From contig JAZKDO010000002.1 in NCBI GenBank assembly GCA_040387555.1, positions 124,001 through 188,000 of the forward strand: a stretch of DNA of 64,000 bases, read 5' to 3'. The position numbers and the translations under genes were made by a program. The stretch is from UBA4416 sp040387555. Lineage in GTDB: Bacteria > Bacteroidota > Bacteroidia > B-17B0 > Aurantibacillaceae. The notes beneath the pieces are model-generated. The model searched no databases, was not told the DNA's origin, and saw only the letters and a list, made by a program, of their open reading frames with translations. Below, piece after piece: positions 10,300 through 18,434 of the stretch (its first letter is position 1; each line of letters starts with the position of its first letter).

Positions 10300-11017
10300 A
10301 TTATTCCTGATTGCTTTAATTTTGCCTGTTATTTGCTCGTCACAGACCAGTATCGATTCAACGATGATTAAGAATAAATTAATGATCGAAGGTTTAAAAA
10401 ATCGTATTAATACGATTGATAATATTGGCAATGAAAACAACACCTATCAAAAGCAAATTGATGAGTTAAAGGTAGAGTTGTCAAGGCAAAACGATTCTAT
10501 TTTCAAACTCCTAAGTATTATCAATGAGTTAAAAAATTATTCAGTTGCAAATCCGAGCCTGTCACGTAAAACATTATCATTGAATGCAAAAGAAGAACTT
10601 TTAACGGATACAAAATCTTTAAAGGACAATGACTATAACACTTTGAAGAAAGCTGAAAACGTTACTCAGGATTATATATTGAGTTGCAATTGTTCACCAT
10701 TATTTTACAAACCTTACCAAATCGAATTGAATTTTAAAACCATAACGGATTTAAACGAGATAATAAAAAACTACGAGTCAAATCCAACTAAGAAAATTGT
10801 TATTTTAGGCCATGCTGATAAATCAGGAAATGAAGCAAAAAACATCAATTTGTCAAAACAGCGGGCAGAGAATTTAAAAAGCTATTTAATCATTGCTTCT
10901 GATAAAATTAAAAAGGAGGATATAATTGTGGAATGGCACGGCAGCTCAAAGCCAATTCCTAATCTATCAAAAAACAAGAATGAGCTGAACCGAAGAACAG
11001 AAATCCTGATAAAGTAG
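10289..11017 (+). CDS. OmpA-family peptidoglycan-binding protein with coiled-coil N-terminal half
   Basis: The 242-residue protein has a signal peptide (ends C-S-S-Q), a heptad-rich region at about 25-110, and a C-terminal OmpA/MotB-like domain at about 140-242. That domain shows G-H-A-D-K-S-G, then N-x-x-L-S-x-x-R-A-x-x-L, and a final N-R-R-T-E-I, the Asp/Arg positions that bind diaminopimelate in the family. It should tether an outer-membrane complex to peptidoglycan. The ATG lies inside the PorP/SprF gene (11-bp overlap), so the two are probably made in step. An adhesin-PorP-OmpA order is known in Bacteroidota, where OmpA-like partners support T9SS surface attachment. Confidence 0.85.
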   Translation: MKTRLFLIALILPVICSSQTSIDSTMIKNKLMIEGLKNRINTIDNIGNENNTYQKQIDELKVELSRQNDSIFKLLSIINELKNYSVANPSLSRKTLSLNAKEELLTDTKSLKDNDYNTLKKAENVTQDYILSCNCSPLFYKPYQIELNFKTITDLNEIIKNYESNPTKKIVILGHADKSGNEAKNINLSKQRAENLKSYLIIASDKIKKEDIIVEWHGSSKPIPNLSKNKNELNRRTEILIK

Positions 11018-11152
11018 ATGGGCATAGGTGCACTTAAAAGGGCTAAATTTTAAGCTTTATTTGCAAATAATGACAATTATTTCGACAGAATGCAATAAGA
11101 TCAGAGAATAAATGACGATTTTTGACCTGCAAATTAAAACGCATTTATTATA

Positions 11153-11887
11153 ATGGTCATTCTTTTATTTTTAATACTTCACTGGTACCTTTCCCTTTTC
11201 GGACAAACTTTTTTCTTACATCGTTATGGTGCTCATAAAATGTTTACGATGAATAAATTCTGGGAAAAATTCTTTTATATTTTTGCTTGGGTAACGCAGG
11301 GATCTTCTTATTTAAATCCTCGTGCTTATGCCATTTTACACCGTATGCATCACGCTTATAGTGATACAGAACAAGATCCTCATACACCTCACTTTTTTAA
11401 GGAAGTGTTCACGATGATGATGCATACAAAGAAAATATATAATGATGTTTTAAATAAGCGTGTCGTAATTGACGAGAAGTTTGATAGAAATTTTCCGGAG
11501 TATCCTGCGATTGATCGCATTGCCGATCATTGGTACACACGTATCGGTTTTGGAGCGGCTTATGTTGCTTTTTATGCAGTTTTTGCAACCCACTGGTGGA
11601 TGTTCTTATTTTTACCAATTCATTTCTTAATAGGGCCAATTCATGGAGCTATTGTAAACTGGGCCGGTCATAAATACGGTTACCGTAATTTTGAATCCGG
11701 AGATAAATCTAAAAACACATTGTTCCTTGATATTTTAATGATGGGCGAGTTGTTTCAGAACAACCATCATCATGCAGGCTCCAAACCAAATTTTGCCGCG
11801 AAGTGGTATGAATTTGATCCAACATATCCGATCATACTTTTATTAGATAAACTTCGCATTATAAAATTAGCGCGGGTAAAAGCATAA
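11153..11887 (+). CDS. Membrane acyl-CoA (stearoyl-CoA delta-9 type) desaturase
   Basis: This 244-residue integral membrane di-iron desaturase has three histidine clusters: H-R-Y-G-A-H at 23-28, H-R-M-H-H at 63-67 (followed by A-Y-S-D-T), and Q-N-N-H-H-H at 202-207. The third box has Gln where many members have His, a substitution I recall from Bacteroidota relatives. Hydrophobic stretches at about 1-20, 38-55 and 130-165 fit the short bacterial form. It would introduce a double bond into a fatty acyl chain and so tune membrane fluidity. It stands alone, about 135 bp after the OmpA-like gene, with a terminator just downstream. The ATG at 11153 begins directly with the first membrane helix. 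Confidence 0.88.
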   Translation: MVILLFLILHWYLSLFGQTFFLHRYGAHKMFTMNKFWEKFFYIFAWVTQGSSYLNPRAYAILHRMHHAYSDTEQDPHTPHFFKEVFTMMMHTKKIYNDVLNKRVVIDEKFDRNFPEYPAIDRIADHWYTRIGFGAAYVAFYAVFATHWWMFLFLPIHFLIGPIHGAIVNWAGHKYGYRNFESGDKSKNTLFLDILMMGELFQNNHHHAGSKPNFAAKWYEFDPTYPIILLLDKLRIIKLARVKA

Positions 11888-11932
11888 TATTTAGATAGAT
11901 TATATTAATCTGTTCAGGAATTATTTTAATTT

Positions 11933-11962
11933 AGGTTATCCAAAAGAGGATAACCTTTTTTT
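11933..11962 (+). terminator. Intrinsic terminator directly abutting the next start codon
   Basis: AGGTTATCC (11933-11941) pairs perfectly with GGATAACCT (11948-11956) around a 6-base loop, and a seven-base T run ends at 11962. The ATG of the cupin-GNAT gene starts at 11963, so the hairpin occupies the whole ribosome-binding region. It probably ends desaturase transcripts. Confidence 0.85.
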
Positions 11963-12742
11963 ATGAAAAAATCCATTCAAAATTCAGAGCATTATCAGTG
12001 GGGCCAAACATGTGATGGCTGGCACTTGCTTAAGTCAGATGAATTGAGTGTCATACAGGAAAGAATGCCTCCTCAAGGTATGGAGACTTTACATTATCAC
12101 AAAAATACACAACAAGTATTTTATATTTTATCAGGACAAGCAACTTTTGAACTCAATGGTGAAATCGTCGCTGCTTTGCCAAAAGAAAGTATTCATGTGC
12201 CGAATAAAACACTTCATAAAATTTCAAATAAAGGAAAAGAGGATCTAACGTTTCTGTTGATTTCTCAGCCAAAATCTCAGAACGATAGAGTAGATATAAT
12301 TGATTACACGGAGGATTTAAAAGATCAGATTAAAACTCTGAATATAGAATGGCTACAAAAGTTTTTCAAAATCGAACCAAATGATATCATTCAGTTATCA
12401 AATCCAAAAAAAGAAATCATTGATAAAGGAGGTTATATTTATTACGCAAAACATCATGATGAGATTGTAGCTACTGTTTCCTTAATGAAGGTGGAAACGA
12501 ATATTTATGAGCTGGCAAAAATGGCTGTAACAGACAAAGTTCAAGGCCTTGGAATAGGAAATGTGTTAATGCAGCATTGTGTTAATGAAAGCAAGCGGCT
12601 AGGTATTGAGAAACTTGTATTATATTCAAACAAGAGTTTATCATCAGCAATTCATTTGTATAAAAAGTTTGGATTTCATGAAGTGTATCTCGAAACTGGA
12701 CATTACGAAAGAGCAAATATAAAAATGGAAAAAATTATGTGA
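11963..12742 (+). CDS. Cupin-GNAT fusion: cupin sensor/binding domain plus N-acetyltransferase
   Basis: Residues 1-110 form a cupin barrel: H-Y-H-K-N-T-Q-Q-V-F-Y-I-L-S-G matches cupin motif 1 with its metal-binding His/Gln pattern, and P-x-x-x-x-H-V-P-N matches motif 2. Residues about 115-259 form a GNAT domain with the acetyl-CoA loop V-Q-G-L-G-I-G-N-V-L-M-Q and a C-terminal Y-K-K-F-G-F-H-E-V. The substrate is unknown; a cupin might sense or bind it. The start is the first base after a terminator T run, but moving to a later ATG would cut the cupin fold (W-G-Q-T-C-D-G-W-H at 12-20). The stop is TGA. A bifunctional single gene is the simplest reading, since there is no frame change between the domains. 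Confidence 0.82.
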   Translation: MKKSIQNSEHYQWGQTCDGWHLLKSDELSVIQERMPPQGMETLHYHKNTQQVFYILSGQATFELNGEIVAALPKESIHVPNKTLHKISNKGKEDLTFLLISQPKSQNDRVDIIDYTEDLKDQIKTLNIEWLQKFFKIEPNDIIQLSNPKKEIIDKGGYIYYAKHHDEIVATVSLMKVETNIYELAKMAVTDKVQGLGIGNVLMQHCVNESKRLGIEKLVLYSNKSLSSAIHLYKKFGFHEVYLETGHYERANIKMEKIM

Positions 12743-12795
12743 CAGAAAGTGCAGAAAAGATTTTGTGAAGGCATTGACCTTGAGCCCAAGTGATT

Positions 12796-12824
12796 TTGAA
12801 AAATAAACCAAGAAAGTACGTTTG
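12796..12824 (+). promoter_or_regulatory. Bacteroidota-type promoter for the MmcQ/YjbR gene
   Basis: TTG (12796-12798, within TTTTG) and TACGTTTG (12817-12824, matching TAnnTTTG) are separated by 18 bases, the canonical spacing. The start codon at 12854 would leave a leader of about 25 bases. Confidence 0.65.
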
Positions 12825-12853
12825 CAAAAAGTCATTAAAAAAATTTAATTAAT

Positions 12854-13204
12854 ATGAGTATCGAAGAATTGCAAAAGATCTGTAAAAAATTTAAAGGCAT
12901 GACAGAAGATATTAAATGGGAAAATCATTTATGTTTTAATGTCGGTGAGAAAATGTTTTTAGTGACTGCCCCGGATGCAATTCCCCACTCCGCATCTTTC
13001 AAAGTATCGGATGAGGAGTTTGATGAGTTGTCTCAAAAAGAAGGGTTCATGCCGGCCCCTTATTTAGCGAGGTATAAATGGGTTCATCTGGATGATATCA
13101 ACCGACTAAACAAAAAACAATGGGAATATTATGCAGAACAATCGTATCGCTTGATATCTTCGAAGCTACCTCCAAAGATAAAAAAGCAAATAGGATTGAT
13201 TTAA
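12854..13204 (+). CDS. MmcQ/YjbR family protein
   Basis: The 116-residue protein matches the small MmcQ/YjbR (DUF419) alpha/beta family along its full length: early W-E-N-H-L-C-F-N-V-G-E-K-M-F, then A-S-F-K-V, P-A-P-Y-L-A-R-Y-K-W-V, and a C-terminal Y-x-L-I-S-S-K-L-P helix. Family members share the CyaY-like fold and have been called DNA-binding, but a biochemical role is not established. A well-spaced promoter lies directly upstream. Its stop is 2 bp from the stop of convergent clpX. Confidence 0.85.
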   Translation: MSIEELQKICKKFKGMTEDIKWENHLCFNVGEKMFLVTAPDAIPHSASFKVSDEEFDELSQKEGFMPAPYLARYKWVHLDDINRLNKKQWEYYAEQSYRLISSKLPPKIKKQIGLI

Positions 13205-13206
13205 AA

Positions 13207-14448
13207 TTAAGCTACTAATAGCTGCGTTAATCGCGCGTTTTTCAGTTTTTCCAAACTGTAGTCTAACGTAACGGTTAAATGTTTTGAAGCTTTTTCGTCA
13301 CTGGGTATATCAAACATAAAATCCACCATAATGGATTCACAGATACCGCGTAAACCACGCGCTCCTAATTTAAATTCGAGCGCCTTATCAACGATAAGAT
13401 TTAACACCTCTTCTTCAAATTCTAATTTAACACCTTCCATTTTAAATAAATGAACGTATTGTTTAATTAACGCGTTTTTTGGCTCTGTTAATATAGAACG
13501 AAGCGTTACCCTATCTAAAGGCTTTAAATATGTAAGAACAGGCAAACGCCCGATTAATTCCGGTATTAAACCAAATGATTTAAGATCCTGAGGAGAAACG
13601 TATTGTAACAGATTAGATTTATCAATATCATCAGAAGCAACAGATGCTGAATAACCGACTGCCTGAGTATTCATGCGTTGAGCAATTTTTTTCTCGATTC
13701 CATCAAAAGCACCGCCACAAATAAATAAAATGTTGCGGGTATTCACCTGGATCATTTTTGCATCCGGGTGTTTTCTTCCTCCTTGTGGCGGAACATTAAC
13801 CACTGAGCCTTCCAATAATTTTAACATAGCCTGTTGAACACCTTCCCCGCTTACATCGCGTGTAATAGAAGGGTTATCACTTTTCCTGGCTATCTTATCT
13901 ATTTCATCTATAAAAACGATTCCTCGTTCAGCACTTGCCACATCATAATCCGCAGCCTGTAACAAACGAGTCAAAACATTTTCAACATCTTCTCCAACAT
14001 AACCTGCTTCCGTTAATACAGTAGCATCTGCAATACAAAAAGGAACATTTAATAACTTCGCGATGGTGCGTGCCATTAAGGTTTTTCCTGTTCCTGTTTC
14101 ACCAACTAAAATTACATTTGATTTGTCAATTTCTATATCTTCTTTAGCATCTGCAACATGCGAAACACGTTTAAAATGGTTGTAAACTGCTACGCTTAAT
14201 ATTTTTTTTGCTTCATCCTGCCCAATAATATATTCATCCAGGTGTTTTTTAATGGCGTGGGGCTTCAACACATTTAAAGCATGCTGAACCTGTTGGTTAC
14301 CTTGCGCGCCCGCTTCTTCACTCACAATTTTGTAAGCTTGTGAAATACAAGCATCACAAATATGACCTGTAACCCCTGCAATTAAAACTTTTACTTCTTT
14401 TTTATCCCGTCCGCAAAACGAACACACGATAGGACCTGCTTTAGCCAT
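13207..14448 (-). CDS. clpX: ATP-dependent Clp protease ATP-binding subunit ClpX
   Basis: The hexameric AAA+ unfoldase feeds substrates to ClpP. The N-terminal zinc-binding domain has C9, C12, C31 and C34. Walker A is G-E-T-G-T-G-K-T at 116-123, the pore loop is G-Y-V-G, Walker B is V-F-I-D-E-I-D-K, R-K-H-P forms the RKH loop, and sensor II is G-A-R-G-L-R-G. The ClpP-docking loop reads A-V-G-Y-S-A where E. coli has an I-G-F motif. At 413 residues it is family-typical. It is not adjacent to clpP: the upstream neighbour is a divergent barrel gene and the downstream neighbour converges 2 bp away, so it appears monocistronic here. Confidence 0.98.
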   Translation of the reverse strand: MAKAGPIVCSFCGRDKKEVKVLIAGVTGHICDACISQAYKIVSEEAGAQGNQQVQHALNVLKPHAIKKHLDEYIIGQDEAKKILSVAVYNHFKRVSHVADAKEDIEIDKSNVILVGETGTGKTLMARTIAKLLNVPFCIADATVLTEAGYVGEDVENVLTRLLQAADYDVASAERGIVFIDEIDKIARKSDNPSITRDVSGEGVQQAMLKLLEGSVVNVPPQGGRKHPDAKMIQVNTRNILFICGGAFDGIEKKIAQRMNTQAVGYSASVASDDIDKSNLLQYVSPQDLKSFGLIPELIGRLPVLTYLKPLDRVTLRSILTEPKNALIKQYVHLFKMEGVKLEFEEEVLNLIVDKALEFKLGARGLRGICESIMVDFMFDIPSDEKASKHLTVTLDYSLEKLKNARLTQLLVA

Positions 14449-14466
14449 TCATTAAATTTTGGATAG

Positions 14467-14474
14467 CAAAGGTA
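14467..14474 (-). promoter_or_regulatory. -7 element of the clpX promoter
   Basis: On the minus strand this reads TACCTTTG, an exact TAnnTTTG match, 18 bases upstream of the clpX ATG at 14448. No TTG at 17-23 bases' spacing is evident, so only the -7 half is supported. Confidence 0.5.
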
Positions 14475-14501
14475 CATAAAACACGTCAAAACCTTGATAT
14501 T

Positions 14502-14535
14502 TTGCAATGTTTTTATGGTTTTTTATCTACTTTTG
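14502..14535 (+). promoter_or_regulatory. Promoter giving a nearly leaderless barrel-gene transcript
   Basis: TTG (14502-14504), 23 bases, then TACTTTTG (14528-14535), an exact TAnnTTTG. The ATG at 14544 lies only nine bases after the element, so the mRNA should start within a few bases of the start codon. It faces the clpX promoter. Confidence 0.5.
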
Positions 14536-14543
14536 CCAAACGA

Positions 14544-15248
14544 ATGAAAACGTTAATTTATAGTTTATGTATTGTCGTTTACTGTGTAAATGTGCAGGCG
14601 CAGAAAGACTCTTCTGATTTAAAAAATCTTCTTTCAGAATTTGATGTTAAGAATTACAAATCAGATCCAAAAGACCGGTTAATTTTTGAAGCAAACTATA
14701 CAGGATGGCTTGGAACACCATCAAATATTAAAACTGATTGGAAATGTATAGGCTTTGGGTTTTATACTTTATTTGATAAACCAATTTCAAATTCAAATTT
14801 CAGCTTTGGTTATGGGTTAGGGTTTTATAGTCACAACTTCAGTTCAAACGCAAACTTTATTTATGAGTTCGACAGTATAGGGCAAAACGTTAATACGGTT
14901 ATTGAACCCAAAACAACGCCATACATTGCTAATCGCTACAATGAAAGAAGCTTTGAGGTTCCATTGGAGTTGAGATTCAGAACCAAGACTACTCGGGCTT
15001 TTAAACTGATGTTAGGTGCTAAAATTGGGTATGTAATTTCAAATTTTAAAAAGAACGATGATGCTGATGGACGGATTCGAATATATAATATTAAAAACAT
15101 TAATCCTTTGCGCTATGGTGCGGTTTTCAGAATTGGAGTTGAGCAAGTGTGTTTAACTGCTTGTTATTATTTCAGCGAGGTTTTTACCACAAATGGTCCA
15201 AAAGGAATTAATCCTTTTTCAATTGGAATAGCCATTATCCCTTATTAG
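14544..15248 (+). CDS. Predicted outer-membrane beta-barrel protein, PorT-like size
   Basis: I chose the ATG at 14544 because it opens a signal peptide (MKTLIYSLCIVVYCVNVQAQ); the upstream start at 14502 falls inside the promoter. The mature part (about 214 residues) is made of alternating hydrophobic/polar strands rich in Tyr, Phe, Gly and Asn and ends in Pro-Tyr, the aromatic C-terminus typical of barrels. Length and strand pattern suit an eight-stranded PorT/OmpW-like barrel, but I recognise no family motif. It is transcribed alone from a promoter divergent to clpX. Function unknown. Confidence 0.65.
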   Translation: MKTLIYSLCIVVYCVNVQAQKDSSDLKNLLSEFDVKNYKSDPKDRLIFEANYTGWLGTPSNIKTDWKCIGFGFYTLFDKPISNSNFSFGYGLGFYSHNFSSNANFIYEFDSIGQNVNTVIEPKTTPYIANRYNERSFEVPLELRFRTKTTRAFKLMLGAKIGYVISNFKKNDDADGRIRIYNIKNINPLRYGAVFRIGVEQVCLTACYYFSEVFTTNGPKGINPFSIGIAIIPY

Positions 15249-15376
15249 TGCTGAACCGATTTAAGTCGTTCGTCATCTTAATTGTTTCATTTTAACGCAC
15301 ACATTAAGCGAGACTTTAACAATCTGCACGCAAAAAATAGGTTATATTTACCTTTCTATTTTTTAAAAGTTTAAAC

Positions 15377-18355
15377 ATGAAAAAATTTACTATAGTTTTA
15401 ATTCTGTGCTTGTTTACCGGATTGAACAGTTTTGGGCAGCAATGGGAATGGGCAAAATCCTATGGAACTAATAATGGCGACCAAGCTTCTACGCTTGCGC
15501 TTGATCCTTCTGGAAATTCATTCATTTCGGGATATTATCAGGGGACTCAATTGATTTTAGGCGCTACAACGTTGAATACAACTTTCTCCAACAACTTATT
15601 TGTTGCAAAACATAATAGTGCAGGGACTGTTGTGTGGGCACAAAGTATTGGCAGTAACGGAAGCTTAATTATCGGGTCAGTTTGTACGGGTACAAATGGT
15701 AATATATATGTATGTGGCACATTCAGCGGACCAACTCTAATGTTTGGCACAACAACAGTTAGTTTGACAGCAAATACAATTTCGAATCTTTTTATTGGAT
15801 GTTTTTCTAGTTCAGGAAGTGCATTATGGGTTAATAAATATGGCACATCACCGTCTCCATATGGAGTGTCGGCAAAAAGTTGCTATTACTCACCTTCTGA
15901 TAACAGCGTCTGCATGACGGGAACTTTTACTGGGACCTTAACAATTGGCTCTACAACTTTAATTAATTCAACAACCAGCAATGATATATTTTTAACTAAA
16001 CTAAGTGTCGCGCCATTTTCCGCAAGCCCTACCTGGGCTATAAAAGCCGGAAGTTCTTCATCAAGCGATGTTTCGGAAAGAGTCAGGATCGATAAACAAT
16101 CAAATATTTACGTTGCCGGATCATTTCAACCGGTTACAGGATCAACAACAACAATTGGTGCAACTCTTACTACCAAAGGCGGGCAGGATTTGTTTATTGC
16201 AAAATATAATAGTTCAGGTGCATGGCAATGGTCACAATCTTTCGGTAGTACCAGCGGCGTTGATTTTTTATATGACATGGCTTTAGATACTGCAGGGAGT
16301 GTTTTTGTAACAGGAAGTTATAATTCGAACTTACTGTTTAACACTTTTTTTGGCACCAGTACATTAACTGCAGTAGGTGGTTCAGATGTTTATGTTGCCA
16401 AATGGGCATCTATTGGCCTGTATAGTTCTTCAGTTAAAATAGGGTCGTCTGCTGGAAACGAAGCAGGCTATGGCTTAGGAAGTGATGATAAAGGAAACAT
16501 TTATTTGGGGGCTACTTATTCAGGCTCCTCATTGGCTATTGGGAGTACTACATTAACTAATTCCGGAGGTGGAATAAATGGTTTCGTCACTAAGATATCA
16601 TCTTCATTAGCCTTTAAATGGTCACGGAGTTCAATGGGTGCGGGTTCGGTTTCAATGAAAGGCTTAGAAGCGGATGCAAATGATAATGTATATTCCTGCG
16701 GTACTATTCAGGTATCAGCACCCTCCTCTTTTGGAACCACGACTTTAACCAGTGTTGGCGGAAGTGATTTTTTTGTTTCAAAGATTTCATGTGTCACCCC
16801 AACTATAACTGCGGCAAATGCTAGCTATACAGTTTGCGAGAATTCTTCGAATTCATTCACCGCAGCTATTAGTACGCCGCAATCTGATGTGACATATAAA
16901 TGGAGTGCTACAGGGGCAACAGGAGTTGTTATTAGCCCGACTACAGGAACAGCAACAACTATAAGTTATACAGGAACAACGTCGTTTAGTATAGTTGTAA
17001 CGGGTACCAATGCCTGTTCAAGTGTAACTACTACGGTTGGTTCAGTGGTTGTAAATCCTTTGCCCTCAGTTACTGCCGCTTCCTCCCCTACAACAATATG
17101 CAACGGAAGTTCTGCTGTTTTATACGGTGGTGGCGCATCTACTTATATTTGGTCGCCAACTGTACCAAACGGAGTTGCAACACAACACTTTATGGGAGAA
17201 CCAACCTATACGGTTGCGGGAACGGATGCAAATGGCTGCGAAAATACAGCCACGCTTGCTTTAAACATAGTAGCAAGCCCAACTATTGCAGTTACCGGTA
17301 ATAGTCTTGTTTGTTTAAATAGCCCTAATATTTTAAGTGCTAATGGAGCTGCAACGTATACATGGTCTCCCGGCTCGACAGTAAGTCCAACAATAAATGC
17401 GCAGCCTTCCTCAAACACAGTTTATACAGTGAACTCGCAGGATGCAAATGGCTGTATAGGGTCGGCAACTTTTAGTTTAAATTTAGTTTCACCACAAACC
17501 CCGGATATTTGCGAGGTAACGGTTGACTCCCTATCTCAATATAATAATGTTATCTGGGATAAAACTTTATATAATAATGTAGATAGTTTTATAGTTTACC
17601 GTGAAGTGAGCACAGGCACATATAGGCGAATTGGAGCACAGCATCAAAGTGCGTATAGTTTGTTTGTAGATACAGCAAGAAGTATAGGGCCGGCTAATGG
17701 AGATCCAAACATAACATCTTATCGTTATAAACTACAGATACGCGACACTTGCGGCAACTATAGCGAAATGAGTCCTTATCACAACACAATTTATTTTCTC
17801 ACCAATAGTTCGGGGAGTTTTTTCTGGAACATGTATAACATTGAATTTCAGCCATCCACTCCTATATTAACTTTTGAATTAATAAGGGATAATCTAGGAA
17901 CAAACGCTTGGGTGTCTGCAGGTAGCTGTGCCGGAAATCAGAGTTCGCTAACGGACCCACTCTTTTCAAGTTTTCCTAATGCAAATTATCGTGTGATTGG
18001 AAACGGATTTAGTTGTAATGCTACTTCAAAAACTGCCCAACAAATCAATAAATCCAAATCCAATGTAAAAAACAATTTCAATATCTTCACCGGGATTTCA
18101 TTACTTAGTAAGGGAGATGTTTTTTCAATTTCACCAAATCCTGCTTCAACTGAATTGGTTGTTTCCTTCATTACAGAAGTTAAAGAAATGACTCTGATTG
18201 CAGTAACGAATGTTTTAGGTAAAGTTGTTTTATCAAATGAAGTTTATGAAGGGAAGAAAATTAGTTTGTCTTTAAATGATTTAACGGATGGCGTTTATTT
18301 TATCAGGGTTCAGCGAGGAAATAATTTTACAGATAAGAAATTTATCAAGAACTAA
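15377..18355 (+). CDS. SBBP beta-propeller/Ig-like protein with T9SS type A sorting domain
   Basis: The 992-residue protein has a signal peptide (ends F-G-Q) and then SBBP-type propeller repeats to about residue 455, with recurring W-A-x-x-x-G, D-x-x-G-N-x-Y-x-x-G-x-F and F-V-A-K motifs. Two Ig-like repeats follow at about 560-715 (C-N-G-S-x-x-x-L...Y-x-W-S-P...Y-T-V...D-A-N-G-C). A fibronectin III-like stretch lies at about 720-810. The C-terminus (S-P-N-P-A-S-T-E-L, V-T-N-V-L-G-K-V, G-V-Y-F-I-R-V) is a T9SS type A sorting domain. An extracellular, probably surface-attached protein; the ligand is unknown. It stands alone, followed by a strong terminator. Confidence 0.87.
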   Translation: MKKFTIVLILCLFTGLNSFGQQWEWAKSYGTNNGDQASTLALDPSGNSFISGYYQGTQLILGATTLNTTFSNNLFVAKHNSAGTVVWAQSIGSNGSLIIGSVCTGTNGNIYVCGTFSGPTLMFGTTTVSLTANTISNLFIGCFSSSGSALWVNKYGTSPSPYGVSAKSCYYSPSDNSVCMTGTFTGTLTIGSTTLINSTTSNDIFLTKLSVAPFSASPTWAIKAGSSSSSDVSERVRIDKQSNIYVAGSFQPVTGSTTTIGATLTTKGGQDLFIAKYNSSGAWQWSQSFGSTSGVDFLYDMALDTAGSVFVTGSYNSNLLFNTFFGTSTLTAVGGSDVYVAKWASIGLYSSSVKIGSSAGNEAGYGLGSDDKGNIYLGATYSGSSLAIGSTTLTNSGGGINGFVTKISSSLAFKWSRSSMGAGSVSMKGLEADANDNVYSCGTIQVSAPSSFGTTTLTSVGGSDFFVSKISCVTPTITAANASYTVCENSSNSFTAAISTPQSDVTYKWSATGATGVVISPTTGTATTISYTGTTSFSIVVTGTNACSSVTTTVGSVVVNPLPSVTAASSPTTICNGSSAVLYGGGASTYIWSPTVPNGVATQHFMGEPTYTVAGTDANGCENTATLALNIVASPTIAVTGNSLVCLNSPNILSANGAATYTWSPGSTVSPTINAQPSSNTVYTVNSQDANGCIGSATFSLNLVSPQTPDICEVTVDSLSQYNNVIWDKTLYNNVDSFIVYREVSTGTYRRIGAQHQSAYSLFVDTARSIGPANGDPNITSYRYKLQIRDTCGNYSEMSPYHNTIYFLTNSSGSFFWNMYNIEFQPSTPILTFELIRDNLGTNAWVSAGSCAGNQSSLTDPLFSSFPNANYRVIGNGFSCNATSKTAQQINKSKSNVKNNFNIFTGISLLSKGDVFSISPNPASTELVVSFITEVKEMTLIAVTNVLGKVVLSNEVYEGKKISLSLNDLTDGVYFIRVQRGNNFTDKKFIKN

Positions 18356-18374
18356 AATTCAATTATGAAAATAT

Positions 18375-18408
18375 AAATCGTGATGACGAAAGCTATCACG
18401 ATTTTTTT
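18375..18408 (+). terminator. Intrinsic terminator between convergent genes
   Basis: AAATCGTGAT (18375-18384) pairs perfectly with ATCACGATTT (18395-18404) around a 10-base loop and runs into a T tract ending at 18408. It lies between the SBBP gene and uppP and may serve both directions. Confidence 0.9.
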
Positions 18409-18434
18409 ATGATATTTAGTTTTCTACAAGTTTA

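Noticed and set aside
11065..11082. AAATAAT/ATTATTT hairpin downstream of the OmpA-like gene
   Set aside because: A pure A/T 7-bp stem without a T tract, expected by chance in AT-rich DNA.
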